A DNA stretch of 60,357 bases from Phormidesmis sp. RL_2_1. Lineage in GTDB: Bacteria > Cyanobacteriota > Cyanobacteriia > Phormidesmidales > Phormidesmidaceae. The notes beneath the pieces were generated by a model, which was given only the letters and a program-made list of their open reading frames with translations, was not told where the DNA came from and searched no databases. Below are positions 29,443 to 39,211 of this stretch, one piece after another (the first letter of the stretch is position 1; each line of letters opens with the position of its first letter). A program made the translations under genes and the position numbers. Location: assembly GCA_012033015.1 (NCBI GenBank), contig JAAUPS010000007.1:1-60357 (forward strand). The letters are read 5' to 3'.

Positions 29443-29916
29443 CTACTCGTTGGTCAGTGATTTCTCTAAAACGCCTTTGGCAGGTTCCACAATAATCCAA
29501 GTGCCATCGGGTTGGCGTCTGAGGGTGGCAAAGCTGACATAGTTTCCTTTCCCAATGGGTTTACCCGCTTTGATGTCTCCATAGGAGAGGTGTTTGAGTC
29601 CGCATAGGCGAAATAAATAGGCAGGAATTTCAGGTGTGGAGTATAAAACGCACTGGGCTATTTCGCTAGGTTCTACCTCCCCATCAAAAGGGGCATTGAT
29701 CCGACCATTGCTTAAATAAAGAGAAATATCGCCTAGGCTGCCCGCAATTGAATTGCCTGCGATTTCATCGCCAGGATTGAGTGCCCACTGTTGTTGTAGG
29801 GTGATTGATCTGACTTCAGGCATGGATTGGGCTGCGCAGCTACTAAGGAAAAAGCTGCCCGCAAGTATAAGTGTCCTAAGGTTTAAAGCGGTAGCCTGCA
29901 TATTCATCATTTTCAT
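29443..29916 (-). CDS. Predicted lipoprotein, 157 aa
   Basis: The N-terminus is a type II signal peptide: hydrophobic LRTLILAGSFFL then lipobox LSSC with Cys27 as the lipidation site. The mature part contains GDISLYLSNGRINAPFDGEV and ends with a TLRRQPDGTWIIVEPAKGVL segment. The INAPFDGEV piece resembles the beta-hairpin of lysostaphin-like or biotinyl-like domains, but no catalytic motif is visible. It overlaps the upstream membrane protein gene by 41 bp, which suggests co-translation. Confidence 0.75.
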   Translation of the reverse strand: MKMMNMQATALNLRTLILAGSFFLSSCAAQSMPEVRSITLQQQWALNPGDEIAGNSIAGSLGDISLYLSNGRINAPFDGEVEPSEIAQCVLYSTPEIPAYLFRLCGLKHLSYGDIKAGKPIGKGNYVSFATLRRQPDGTWIIVEPAKGVLEKSLTNE

Positions 29917-30457
29917 AGAGGATTACGAGCGTTGTTTGCGGATCAAACTCTAGCGGATAAGCATCTCGCTGTGCGTCTACACCGGCTCGAATTTTGAGGC
30001 TAGATAGCTGGCAGTAGGGTTCTTTGACGATTTGAGTCACTTTGCTTTTGCTATCGCGTTCGGGGACGGCTAATAGCTCTAAAAGTTGTTGACGTGAGAG
30101 TCTTGATGTCTCGTTAATCGGTGTTTCACAAGATTTGGCCAATGTTGTGGATGTGCGATCGCGGCTTAGAGATTTGGCTGACAAAATCTGAGAATTGAAC
30201 AGTGTTTTTGCACCGCCAAGCTGGAACACAATGCCAATCAGGGCGAACATGAGTCCGCCGACCAATAAGGGCTTGAGGGAGGGGGATGTGGTGCCTTGAG
30301 GTTTAGTGGCTGGATACTGGCCAGGGTGAGAGTTGGCGCTACGGGATTGGCCAGTACGGGATTGGCCAAGGTGAGAGTTGGCGCTACGAGATTGGCCAGT
30401 ACGGGATTGATCGGTGTAAGGTTTGGCGGGAAGATAGGTGTGTCTAGAGATTGTCAT
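29876..30457 (-). CDS. Single-span membrane protein with N-terminal Ser/Gly/Gln repeats
   Basis: About 193 aa from ATG 30457 (MTISRHTYLP). The cytoplasmic-looking N-terminus holds two copies of GQSRTGQSRSANSH(L/P), encoded by a DNA tandem repeat at about 30330-30410. One membrane span follows (about 63-80, LLVGGLMFALIGIVFQLGG). The outer part (about 85-193) has two Cys (CETPIN, YCQLSSL) that could form a disulfide and ends in LVILYENDEYAGYRFKP. No known family. It overlaps the downstream lipoprotein gene by 41 bp. Confidence 0.7.
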   Translation of the reverse strand: MTISRHTYLPAKPYTDQSRTGQSRSANSHLGQSRTGQSRSANSHPGQYPATKPQGTTSPSLKPLLVGGLMFALIGIVFQLGGAKTLFNSQILSAKSLSRDRTSTTLAKSCETPINETSRLSRQQLLELLAVPERDSKSKVTQIVKEPYCQLSSLKIRAGVDAQRDAYPLEFDPQTTLVILYENDEYAGYRFKP

Positions 30458-30550
30458 GGCGTTTACCTGATGAAAAGAAAGAGAATAGTGGCAATCGGTA
30501 AAGATGATTGAAGGCAAATATTGGCAAAAGAGAATTTGAAAAGAATTTGA

Positions 30551-31771
30551 TTAAACTAAAAAGCTGGCCAACAGCAGACCTAACATGCCAATGAACAATC
30601 GATACACCAAGCTATAGTTGTCAGATTTTGAAAAGACAACTTGGTAAAGGGCAAATACAACCATGCTGCTTAAGCTGACTAATAGAAAATTTTTAAAGAG
30701 GGGGTGGCTGATGGCAGCAGATTCAATGACGATGCTGATAATTGCCCCACTGCTAAACCAAAGGGCGCTGTGCAGCGAACGATATAACCATGGCAACTGA
30801 CTGATGGCCGGATAGTCTGCCAAAGGTCGTCCGATAACGCCTTCTTGTCCGATAAAGCCTTCTACTATGCCGTTGTGTTCAGCGTCGTCACGCTCAGTCA
30901 GCTCAATTCCTTCCCATTCGGTCTCTTCCATTTCAAGGTCTGCCCGTTCGGTATCTGCCGCGTTAGGGCGTGCGATTGAGCTGGCAAATGCTGTCTCTCT
31001 GCTTGGCTGATTGTGATGGTCTCGGTGGTTTTGGTCTCGGTGGTTTTGGTCTCGGTGGTTTTGGTCGCGGTGGTGGCGGGACTGCCAGAGTAGCTTTTGG
31101 ATGCGATCGCTCAATTGAGCCCAGATATTTTGAGTCCAGATATTTTGAGGCCAATCATTTTGTGAGTGGGCCTTTTCATTTACCACGAAATTATCTGTCA
31201 TAAGAGAATTTCCAGGTGTAATCGGATGCCGGAATAGCCTCGGATCGGGGGTTCGCTGTCGTAAAGACGCTGCTGTTTCTCGGGCATCTTGGGCGGCATG
31301 ATGAAAGGCAACTGTGTCGTAGTTCAGCGTAAAGTTGCCTTGGTCATCTTTATCAATGTGGGGAATGGCTACAGTGTCACAATCTGCAAAAAGCTGTGCA
31401 ATGGTGCTGAGTTTGGGATGTTTCCGAACACCCTGCCGCTCTAGGGTGACGGCGGCTTGCTGGGCCATGCGTTGCATGGCCGCCAAATCGTCAGCTTGCT
31501 GGCGCGATCGCTCATTAATATGGTGAGCCTGCACCTCTAGCTTATATATCTCTTGGGCGATCAGGGTGTCTATTTGGGCATTGACCGCATTGCTGGCGGA
31601 AGATCTTTGTTTCAATGCTTCAATTGCCTGAGCTTGCCGACTATGGGCCGGTTGATGCTGAGTTGTAGAGGCAGACCATGGTGCAGCCAAGATTTCTGCT
31701 GCAGGCGGCTCAGCCTGAAGTAACTGTAGTTTTTCTCGAATAGCCTGTAGTTCCATGTCAGTTTTTTTCAT
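30551..31771 (-). CDS. Coiled-coil protein with C-terminal membrane spans
   Basis: About 406 aa from ATG 31771 (MKKTDMELQAIREKL). The N-terminal 130 residues are a predicted coiled coil rich in Gln, Ala and Arg. The middle carries a tandem peptide HRDQN repeated three times, from a 15-bp DNA repeat at about 31018-31067. The C-terminus has three hydrophobic segments: ALWFSSGAIISIVIESAA, FLLVSLSSMVVFALYQVVF and LFIGMLGLLLASFLV. This hairpin-like arrangement is reminiscent of membrane-anchored scaffold proteins, but I assign no function. The frame is open 35 codons upstream of the chosen start. Confidence 0.7.
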   Translation of the reverse strand: MKKTDMELQAIREKLQLLQAEPPAAEILAAPWSASTTQHQPAHSRQAQAIEALKQRSSASNAVNAQIDTLIAQEIYKLEVQAHHINERSRQQADDLAAMQRMAQQAAVTLERQGVRKHPKLSTIAQLFADCDTVAIPHIDKDDQGNFTLNYDTVAFHHAAQDARETAASLRQRTPDPRLFRHPITPGNSLMTDNFVVNEKAHSQNDWPQNIWTQNIWAQLSDRIQKLLWQSRHHRDQNHRDQNHRDQNHRDHHNQPSRETAFASSIARPNAADTERADLEMEETEWEGIELTERDDAEHNGIVEGFIGQEGVIGRPLADYPAISQLPWLYRSLHSALWFSSGAIISIVIESAAISHPLFKNFLLVSLSSMVVFALYQVVFSKSDNYSLVYRLFIGMLGLLLASFLV

Positions 31772-31875
31772 ATCCCAAGACGCCAAGGTGGGATGACAAG
31801 CGCTTTTTAAGGGGCGCGAGCATTCTTTTAGTACGTTTATAGTACTTCTATAGTACAAATATACTATACATTTCA

Positions 31876-32508
31876 ATTAAATCAACTCATTGGCATAAAA
31901 AACATAGTGGCTCACCGATGCAGAGTCTGCTCAATTTCCTCTCGATTGCGCTGTATGTTTTGTCCTGTAAGCGATTCAGCTTGTTGTCGCTCGACTGGTT
32001 GCTAGGGCCAACTGGTGAGAGAGTGCATTGGTGCGATCGCTCAGTTGGCTTGAATCCTGCACACCTTTTCCCACGAATGGACTGACGAAATGTAATATTC
32101 GAGGGTACACGAATGGCGAAGAGGCGACCTATCAAATTCTGGAGGTTTAAGATTTGCTCCGGGAAATCTTAGGAAAAGTAGGGTCAGCTTGGCTTCAAGG
32201 GGGCCTAAAGACTTGCCGGTAAGTGTTGGTATGGCAAAGTTAGGGATGCATCCTTAACTTTGTCTTGGTGAGCATTCCTGAGCGCCGTAAGACGACGCAG
32301 GGTCTCACCGCTGTCTTGGTGAGCATTCCTTAGCGCCGCAAAGCGACGCAGGGTCTCACCGCTGCTAGTCGAGTGAGCTGCTGCTAGTCAAGGCTTTCCG
32401 CGTTGGCGTAGCCTCTCCAGGGAGAATTACTATTGTCCTAACTCACTCGCCAAAAGCTACAAAAGCTGAAGCTACAGAAGCTATAGATAAAAAGGGGACG
32501 CCACTGCG
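31876..32508. other. Intergenic region with family A repeats
   Basis: No gene is evident. The left half (to about 32260) has scattered open stretches without motifs. The right half is family A repeat. It must hold the divergent promoters of the coiled-coil protein gene and of the MlaE-like gene. Confidence 0.5.
32261..32449 (+). repeat. Dispersed repeat family A, two core units plus right arm
   Basis: Two core units begin TGTCTTGGTGAGCATTCCT (32261-32311 and 32312-32365) and share AGCGCCG, ACGACGCAGG and GTCTCACCGCTG. A right arm (32366-32449) continues GTCGAGTGAGCTGCTGCTAG, the widespread cyanobacterial word GTTGGCGTAGCCTCTC, and ends CCTAACTCACTCG. The same order is found at 50428-50640. 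Confidence 0.88.
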
Positions 32509-33375
32509 ATGGTCAAAGCTGATTGGCCCATATCAAAGCGTATATCTCGTTGGTGGGCGTATTCGCCTCGCCCGTTATCGACAATGCGATCAGAAGCTGT
32601 GCGATCGCCTAGCCGAGGAGAAGCCGATAACCCAATTTACCATTCCACCATGGCTGTTTTGCTCACAGGCCAGGTGATGCATCGTCTGATTCGAGGGCGT
32701 TTTGGGCAGCGCCAGATTATGGATCATCTGATGTGTGCGGGGCCTCGTTGCTTGGCACCTGTGATGTTGACCAACGTTTGTGCTGGGATTATTTTTGCCC
32801 TGCAGTCAGCCCGTGAAATGGCTCGTTTTGGTTCCGTCAGTGCGCTAGGGGGTGTTTTTGCCGCAGCCTACTGCCGAGAGTTAGCACCGCTGCTGACAGC
32901 CGGTGTGCTTGCCTGCCAGGTGGGATCGGCCTTCGCGGCGGAAATTGCGGCGATGAAACTGACCCATCAAATCGATGCGCTCAAAGTCTTGCGGACTGAC
33001 CCGATTGATTATTTAGTCATGCCAAGGGTGATTGCCTGTGCCATCATGCTGCCAGTGTTGACCATGTTGGCATTGTTTGTCGGTGTGGTGAGTGGCGGTC
33101 TCATCACCACACGGGTTTACGAATTGTCTATGGATATTTTTTTAGATGGGGTGCGCACCTATTTGGCGGTATCCGATGTCTGGGTGATTATGGCGAAAGC
33201 CTCACTCTTTGGCGGGGTGATTGCGGTGGTGAGCTGTAGTCGAGGGCTGACAGCCGCTGTCAATGGTCGAGGGGTTGGTCAATCGGCGACAGCAGCGGTG
33301 GTCACTGCTTGGGTGTCGCTGTTTATCCTGGACTTAATTTGGACCTGCCTAGCCCTTTTTCAGGGGCTGCATTAG
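32509..33375 (+). CDS. mlaE: MlaE/YrbE-family ABC transporter permease
   Basis: A 288-aa (or 241-aa from ATG 32650) inner-membrane permease of the MCE/Mla lipid transport family, close to cyanobacterial and plastid Ycf63/TGD1. Motifs: ARELAPVLT-like CRELAPLLTAGVLACQVGSA near 125-145, then MKLTHQIDALKVLRTDPIDY and RGVGQSATAAVVTAW near the end. Five hydrophobic spans are visible. It would pair with an MlaF-type ATPase and an MCE protein, neither of which lies in the window. The first 47 residues before MAVLL are weakly conserved, so the start is uncertain. Confidence 0.9.
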   Translation: MVKADWPISKRISRWWAYSPRPLSTMRSEAVRSPSRGEADNPIYHSTMAVLLTGQVMHRLIRGRFGQRQIMDHLMCAGPRCLAPVMLTNVCAGIIFALQSAREMARFGSVSALGGVFAAAYCRELAPLLTAGVLACQVGSAFAAEIAAMKLTHQIDALKVLRTDPIDYLVMPRVIACAIMLPVLTMLALFVGVVSGGLITTRVYELSMDIFLDGVRTYLAVSDVWVIMAKASLFGGVIAVVSCSRGLTAAVNGRGVGQSATAAVVTAWVSLFILDLIWTCLALFQGLH

Positions 33376-33390
33376 CGTTGAGGCCAAGTG

Positions 33391-33460
33391 ATATGAGAGG
33401 CAGGCTGAATATGAGAGGCAGAGTGAATATGAGAGGCAGGCTGATATGAGAGGCAGGCTG
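33391..33460. repeat. Four-unit 17-18-bp tandem repeat
   Basis: ATATGAGAGGCAGGCTGA is repeated at 33391, 33409, 33427 and 33444, with one variant unit (AGAGTGA). It lies just after the MlaE-like gene. Confidence 0.9.
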
Positions 33461-33702
33461 ATAAGGCGTTTCTCTGAAATTTTCACATGATTCTCATGCT
33501 GTCGTCATATCAGCGTCATATGTGTAGCCGATGATATTTATCAGGAGTGATACGCTCCTCACACCTTATGGCCAGTATTGTTGACTCCTTAGCGGGAGTA
33601 AAAGCGGTACTGGCTTTCCTATGGCTGTGGGATGCCTGCTGTCTGGCTGTTTGGCGGCTTTTAAGTGAGTGTGCTCAGATAGTGTGTGCCGTTTAACGAG
33701 AG

Positions 33703-35442
33703 CTAGCTGGCGAACTGTTGGGTGTAGAACTGGGTGTATCTGCCGCCTTGGGCTAAGAGTTGGGCATGGGTGCCTGATTCTAAAATTTTGCCTTTTTCTA
33801 AAAAGAGAATTCTATCGGCTTGGCGAACGGTGCTCAGTCGGTGGGCAATGATAAATACGGTGCGATTTTGCATGGCCCGCTCTAGCGCTTCTTGGACGAG
33901 GGCTTCAGATTCGGGGTCAAGGGCGCTAGTGGCTTCGTCGAGGATGAGAATGCGGGGGTTGAGCAGAATGGCGCGGGCGATCGCAATTCTTTGCCGCTGT
34001 CCGCCTGAAAAGTTGGTGCCCCGCTCGCCCACCCAGGTATAGTAGCCCTGCGATAGTTGACTGATAAATTCATCGGCATTGGCGACTTTCGCCGCTGTTG
34101 CGATCGCCTCATAATCCAGTTCAGTTTGGCCGTAGGCAATATTTTGCGCCACTGTCCCAGAAAACAGCGTGGTCTCTTGGGGAACAATGCCGATTTGATG
34201 GCGCAAGCTGCGAATCGTAACGGTTTTAATATCAATACCATCGACTAAGATTTGGCCAACTTGCGGGTCGTAAAAGCGGGCCAGCAGGTTGACGACAGTG
34301 GTTTTGCCTGCGCCTGACGGGCCGACGAGGGCAATCACCTCCCCTGGCTTCACTTGTAAATTGAGGTCGGTGAGGATGGGCTCTCGTTCGCTATAGCCGA
34401 AGCTGACATTGTCATAGTGGACTTTGCCCGTGATGGGTGGCAAGGCGATCGCATGGGCTTGTTCAATTAATGTGGGCTGCAAATTCATCAGCTCAAAGAC
34501 CCGTTCCGCCGATGCTTCCGTTTGCTTATATAGGTTGTAGTGCTGAATGGAGAGATCAATCGGGGAGATCAAGAGTGCGATCGCGGTCAAAAACGCCACA
34601 AAGTCACCGGGATTCAAATTTCCCAGTGAAATTTGCCAAGCGCCAATCATAAACAACAGCATCACACTCAACGCCTGCAAGAGCCCCACAGCCGGATATT
34701 GCAGCGAAGTCAGGTACTCTGTTTTATACTTGGCGTCGCGATTGACTTTCGCCTGTTGGGTAAAGCGCTTGACCTCATAGTCGCTAGCGGCAAACGCCTG
34801 CACAATCCGAATGCTGCCGAACACCTCAGTGAGCAATGACGATAAATCGGCAATCGAATTTTGATTGCGCCGAGAGAGCACGAGCTGCCGCTGCCCAAAC
34901 ATGCCAATAATCACAGCGACAATAGGGGCCACCACAATGCCCGTCAAAGAAAGCTGCCAATTGAGATAAAAAATATAGCCAGCCAAGACAATAATTTGCA
35001 ATACGCAGTTGGTGAACTGCTGCGACATCTTGAAAACGACTTCTTCAATGCGATCGATATCTTCCGTCAGGCGGTAGGCCAAATCACCCGTTTGCGCTTG
35101 GGCAAAGTAATCAATCCCCAGCAGATGCAAATGGCTATACACCTGTTGGCGCAGCGATAAAACCATATTTAAAGATGCCTTGGCTGCGCTCACCCGTTGG
35201 CCGTATAAAAAGGCACTTTGGACGATAAAATCGGCCATGGCAAAACTCAGCCAATAAGCTGTTTTGCCGAGGTCGCCCTGGCTAATGGCACCGGAGGCAT
35301 TTTTGGCTAAATAAGGCAAAATCGGCACCGTAATCACATAGCCGATCACACACAGAAACGTCACGATCAGCCATGAGCGTTGTGCCACCAAAAATGGCCA
35401 TAGGTGTCGGTAGCTAGAAGCGTTTAAGGCGGAGCTTTTCAT
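33703..35442 (-). CDS. ABC exporter, fused TM-NBD (MsbA/HlyB type)
   Basis: A 579-aa half-transporter. Six membrane helices fill about 15-320. The ATPase domain has Walker A GPSGAGKTT (about 373-381), Q-loop IVPQETTLFSG, signature FSGGQRQRIAIARA, Walker B ILILDEATSALD and H-loop IIAHRLST. It likely exports a lipid or hydrophobic compound. It overlaps the upstream lipid-A-disaccharide-synthase-related gene by 4 bp, so the two are co-translated, which hints at a lipid substrate. Confidence 0.93.
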   Translation of the reverse strand: MKSSALNASSYRHLWPFLVAQRSWLIVTFLCVIGYVITVPILPYLAKNASGAISQGDLGKTAYWLSFAMADFIVQSAFLYGQRVSAAKASLNMVLSLRQQVYSHLHLLGIDYFAQAQTGDLAYRLTEDIDRIEEVVFKMSQQFTNCVLQIIVLAGYIFYLNWQLSLTGIVVAPIVAVIIGMFGQRQLVLSRRNQNSIADLSSLLTEVFGSIRIVQAFAASDYEVKRFTQQAKVNRDAKYKTEYLTSLQYPAVGLLQALSVMLLFMIGAWQISLGNLNPGDFVAFLTAIALLISPIDLSIQHYNLYKQTEASAERVFELMNLQPTLIEQAHAIALPPITGKVHYDNVSFGYSEREPILTDLNLQVKPGEVIALVGPSGAGKTTVVNLLARFYDPQVGQILVDGIDIKTVTIRSLRHQIGIVPQETTLFSGTVAQNIAYGQTELDYEAIATAAKVANADEFISQLSQGYYTWVGERGTNFSGGQRQRIAIARAILLNPRILILDEATSALDPESEALVQEALERAMQNRTVFIIAHRLSTVRQADRILFLEKGKILESGTHAQLLAQGGRYTQFYTQQFAS

Positions 35443-36740
35443 GGAGATGGCGCTGATGCTGACGAGGCAGGAGGTGTGGTACGGGAGGCGGTGTCGGATG
35501 GGACGGTTGGGCTGGCCGTGACGTGATCTAAATGCTGCAAAATGGTGTTGGCAATGCGAGCAGAGCCGCCAAAGGGGCCAAATTTTTGTCGGCCATTTTC
35601 GACGCAGGCTTGCAAGTAGGCTGGATCTTCCAGGGTGGTGACGATGTATTGGGCGGCTGCTTTGAGCACCGCTGGGGTGGCGGCCTGTTGCCCAATGGTG
35701 CGCACCGATAGACCCAATAATCGCTCTTGTGCTTCGGCAAAAGCATAGGTGAACTGTGGCCCTGTGCCAGCCACCTGAACGACCGGTTTGCCAATAGCTA
35801 CGGCTTGATCAACCGCCATGCCCGCCATGCCAAACACCAAAGTCGCCGAGCGGATAATGTCGCTATAGGCATCGCTATAGCACAGAATTTCGGTGGGTAA
35901 AGCAAAGCTCTCATCGCCTGCGTGGTGTAAGCGCATCCAGGGTTGCTGGGTGGGATGGTGCTGCTGTTCGCACTGCCAGCCTTGCTGTTGGCAAATGGTT
36001 TTGACGGCTGCCATCACACTGGGCACCAACGCCGCTCGAAACTGTAGCTGTGGATTGAGCTGGGTGGTTGCTTGGGCCAACTGCATGGCTAGCTTAAAAT
36101 TGCGAATGGCTTCTGCGGTGCGTGATCCTGGCAGCAGCGCTACCATGTTTTGCCCTGCGCTGAGCTGTAAATCTTTCCCCGTAGGCTTGATGCGATCCAC
36201 CGAGGGAAAGCCCCCAAACCGCACTTTTTTGAGGCCCTGCTGCTGCAAATCTTGAGCGGTAAAAGCATCGCGGGTCACCACCGCTTGACACCGTTGAGAT
36301 TTAAATATTTGCCATAGGAGTAAGTCCATTTTCAGTCTGCCTTCGTACATTGCCGATAGGGAGGCGATGTTGGAGAGAAAGGGCTTGCCGCTGAAGTAGG
36401 CAAATGATTGGGCAAAGGTATCGCCTGTGGCAACGACAAAGTCCACTTGGGGGGCGTATTTTTTCATCGCCTGAAATTGTTTCCAGGTCATGTTTAGCAG
36501 CCCAGCGCGGAGATCATCGATCAGCCGTAGCCGATCCATATAGGTAAAGCCGCCGGAGGGTAGGACGTAGGTTGGCCCGACGATCGGTAAGCTGAGTTTG
36601 CGGTAGGCATGGCCTTCTCCGACCAGGGGCAGGGCTGCAATCTCTAGCTCAGGGCGAATGGCCTTCAGAGAGCGGATGACGTGGGAGGAGTTGTCGTCTT
36701 CACCGTGACCATTGCTAATAAATAAGAGACGTTGGGGCAT
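35439..36740 (-). CDS. Lipid-A-disaccharide synthase-related protein
   Basis: A 433-aa GT-B-like protein. It opens LLFISNGHGEDDNSSHVIRS and has GGFPSVDRIKP, LLPGSRTAEAIRNF and an FGMAGMAVDQAVAIGKPVVQ segment typical of nucleotide-sugar binding. This is the cyanobacterial family related to LpxB (TIGR03492 type), whose reaction is not settled as far as I know. The C-terminal 25 residues are Ser/Thr/Pro-rich. It is the first gene of a two-gene operon with the MsbA-like exporter (4-bp overlap). Confidence 0.88.
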   Translation of the reverse strand: MPQRLLFISNGHGEDDNSSHVIRSLKAIRPELEIAALPLVGEGHAYRKLSLPIVGPTYVLPSGGFTYMDRLRLIDDLRAGLLNMTWKQFQAMKKYAPQVDFVVATGDTFAQSFAYFSGKPFLSNIASLSAMYEGRLKMDLLLWQIFKSQRCQAVVTRDAFTAQDLQQQGLKKVRFGGFPSVDRIKPTGKDLQLSAGQNMVALLPGSRTAEAIRNFKLAMQLAQATTQLNPQLQFRAALVPSVMAAVKTICQQQGWQCEQQHHPTQQPWMRLHHAGDESFALPTEILCYSDAYSDIIRSATLVFGMAGMAVDQAVAIGKPVVQVAGTGPQFTYAFAEAQERLLGLSVRTIGQQAATPAVLKAAAQYIVTTLEDPAYLQACVENGRQKFGPFGGSARIANTILQHLDHVTASPTVPSDTASRTTPPASSASAPSP

Positions 36741-36931
36741 GTGTTGTCGAGATCAACCGGATTAGTCACCATCCTACACCGCATGGGTGTTTGCCTTGGT
36801 TGGTGATTGGCCGGTTAGAACGGTGGTCGCCTTTGAGTTTTTGGGAAGTGACCTTAAAGGGCTTGCCAAGGGGGATGGGAAGTGGGAAGTTTTGAGGACA
36901 ATTGTGATGCTTTATTGGGCTTGAATTTGCT

Positions 36932-38982
36932 ATGGCTACTGTCCTGATTCGTCGTCGTGCTGCTGGTGTTTTGGGTGTGTTGGTGGCGGTGTTGGCTTTG
37001 CCCCATAGCCGCTCTCAATCGGCTATGGCCCAGGCGAATGGGCCTGTGCCTGATGAGATGGTTGCCTGCGAGCTGCTGATTGTCGGTGGTGGTTTGGCGG
37101 GTACGGCGACGGCCTATGAAAGCCTTTTGGCTGGACGTACGGTTTGTATGACGGAACTGACAGATTGGGTAGGCGGACAAATTTCATCCCAGGGAACGTC
37201 AGCTTTGGATGAAGCGAGACGGCAGCGGGCACTGCTGTTTTATGCTGAGGGCTATAAGGAATTGCGATCGCGCATTGCCAACTTTTATGGAATGCTCAAT
37301 CCGGGCAGATGCTGGGTGAGTGTGTCCTGCTTTTTACCCCGTGATGCCCATCATATTTTGAGCGAAATGCTGCGTGATGCGGCGCGGCAAGGTGGCGGTG
37401 AGCTGAAGTGGTTTCCTTCTACAGTGGTGAAAGATCTGACGATCAGTGCCGATGGACGGATGATTGAAAGTGCGATCGCCATTCAACATACCCCTGCTGT
37501 CGGTGCACCGCCTTTGAATACTGAGCGGCTCTCAGAAACCCTGATAGATAGCTACCGCTACGAAGACTCTGAACGCTTCACTAAGGCTGTCATTCAGTTT
37601 GTGCCCTCGGTGAGCGATCACAGTGCTGGCCCAGCCGATTGGTATGTGGTAGAAGCCACAGAAACGGGCGAAGTGATTGCCCTGTCGGGGGTGCCCTATC
37701 GCTTGGGGCTAGATGCGCGATCGCCCCTCAACCCTTCTTCCCCGACCGAAACAGGCGATCCTTACTGCACCCAAGGGTTCACCTATACCTTTGCAATGGC
37801 GCGCACCGCCGAAGCGCAGCCCCAGCTCGCGCCACCATACTACCAACAATACGAGCCCTACTTTAGCTACGAGCGCCGCCGCGACAACGACGACTATTTT
37901 GACTATGTCTTTACCTACCGGCGCATCGCTGCGCCTGAACCACGCCCTGAAGGCAATCAGTTTGGCGTCTCCAAGGTGGCCCCTGGAGATATCTCCATGC
38001 AAAACTGGACATGGGGTAACGACTATCGCCCCGGCACCGCTGCCGACAATTTTATTTGAGCGACGCTCAACTCACCGCCTCAGGGCAGCTTGCGCCTAAC
38101 GGCTGGCTAGGCGGCCTGCGCGTCGATGCTTTGCGCAAAGCCGAAGAAAATGCCTACAGCTACTATCATTGGCTAGTGGCTGGTGATACTGATTCTCAGC
38201 TTGGCCCCAACCTCAAAACGCCTCACCCCAACCACGTTTTTATCTCCGGTTTCGATGCGCCCATGGGCACCGCCCACGGCCTTTCCAAATATCCTTACAT
38301 TCGTGAAGCTCGCCGCATTGTTGGCCGCCCTGCTTATAGTCATCCCCAAGGCTTCATGGTGAATGAAATTGACATCTCCCGCGCTGACTATCGCGACGAG
38401 TATTACCCAACCGCCCTCGGCCCAGACCGTTATCTGCAGCTATGGCAAAATCTCGCAGGACTCAACACCGTCGCGGTGATCAAAGATCAAGTCCCTGCCG
38501 AGGACATTATGCGCCGCACCCGCTCTACGATTTACCCCGATGCCGTAGGGATTGCCCAATATGCCATTGACTTTCACCCTTGCCTCACTTTGTCTCCACC
38601 TGAAACCCCTGGCAACACCGAGTACGAAAATATTCGTAAAGCCCATGGTCAGGCCTATCCGGGGCAAATTCCACTGCGCGCCATGATTCCCCAGAATATT
38701 GACAATCTGCTGATTGCAGGTAAAACCATTGCCACAAGCAACATTGCTGCTGCCGCCTATCGCGTCCATTCCTTTGAGTGGTCTGTCGGGGCAGCCGCTG
38801 GCAATACCATTGACTTTGCCCTGCGCCATCAGGTGTTGCCCTATGAGCTGGTAGATGATTTGCCCTCGCCTGAGCCACTGCTCGAAAAGCTGCAACGTCA
38901 GCTCAATGAAGGCGGCAATCCTACGGCGTTTCCGAATACTTCTATTTTCAATCTCGACTGGGAGGACTGGCGAGTTTGGTAG
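36932..38982 (+). CDS. Secreted FAD-dependent oxidoreductase (one frameshift)
   Basis: About 683 aa after joining. A Tat/Sec-like signal sequence (RRRAAGVLGVLVAVLALPHS) precedes the FAD-binding fold, where LLIVGGGLAGTATAYES (about 49-65) is the dinucleotide motif. GGQISSQGTSALDE follows, as in the FAD_oxidored (pfam12831) family. The frame breaks near 38053: one more T gives DNFILSDAQLTASGQ, continuing to a second cofactor-contact region NIDNLLIAGKTIATSNIAAA. The substrate is unknown. The signal peptide places it in the periplasm or lumen. Confidence 0.85.
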
Positions 38983-39048
38983 TGGGCAAGTTCCAGCATG
39001 ATGGAACTGTATTACTACTTTGGGATTAGCGATTGACCTTATACCCGC

Positions 39049-39162
39049 ATGGACTCTATGGAAAACTCAGATAGTTTACAAAACTGGCTGGTGACTATCG
39101 GCTATCTGTCGTTTACAGTGTTCATCATTTGGCAAGTGATCAAGCCTTCCCCAGAAAAGTAA
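39049..39162 (+). CDS. Candidate 37-aa single-span membrane microprotein
   Basis: ATG to TAA encodes a 37-aa peptide: MDSMENSDSLQNW, then the hydrophobic span LVTIGYLSFTVFIIWQVI (14-31), then KPSPEK. Charged ends around one span are typical of small subunits of photosynthetic complexes, but I cannot match it to a named one. A second ATG at 39058 is possible. It lies alone between the oxidoreductase and a sugar ABC ATPase on the other strand. Confidence 0.5.
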   Translation: MDSMENSDSLQNWLVTIGYLSFTVFIIWQVIKPSPEK

Positions 39163-39172
39163 TAGAAAGTGC

Positions 39173-39203
39173 GATAGCTTCTGTCAGGAATGCTCACCAA
39201 GAC
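39173..39203 (-). repeat. Collapsed copy of repeat family A
   Basis: Read on the minus strand, GTCTTGGTGAGCATTCCT (the left end of family A) joins directly to GACAGAAGCTATC (the right end). The core and arm between them are missing. It lies just before the stop side of the sugar ABC ATPase gene. Confidence 0.7.
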
Positions 39204-39211
39204 GGTTGGGT

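Noticed and set aside
30970-31203. Gly-rich plus-strand open frame (GLGGFG repeats)
   Set aside because: It is antisense to the HRDQN-coding repeat of the coiled-coil protein gene.
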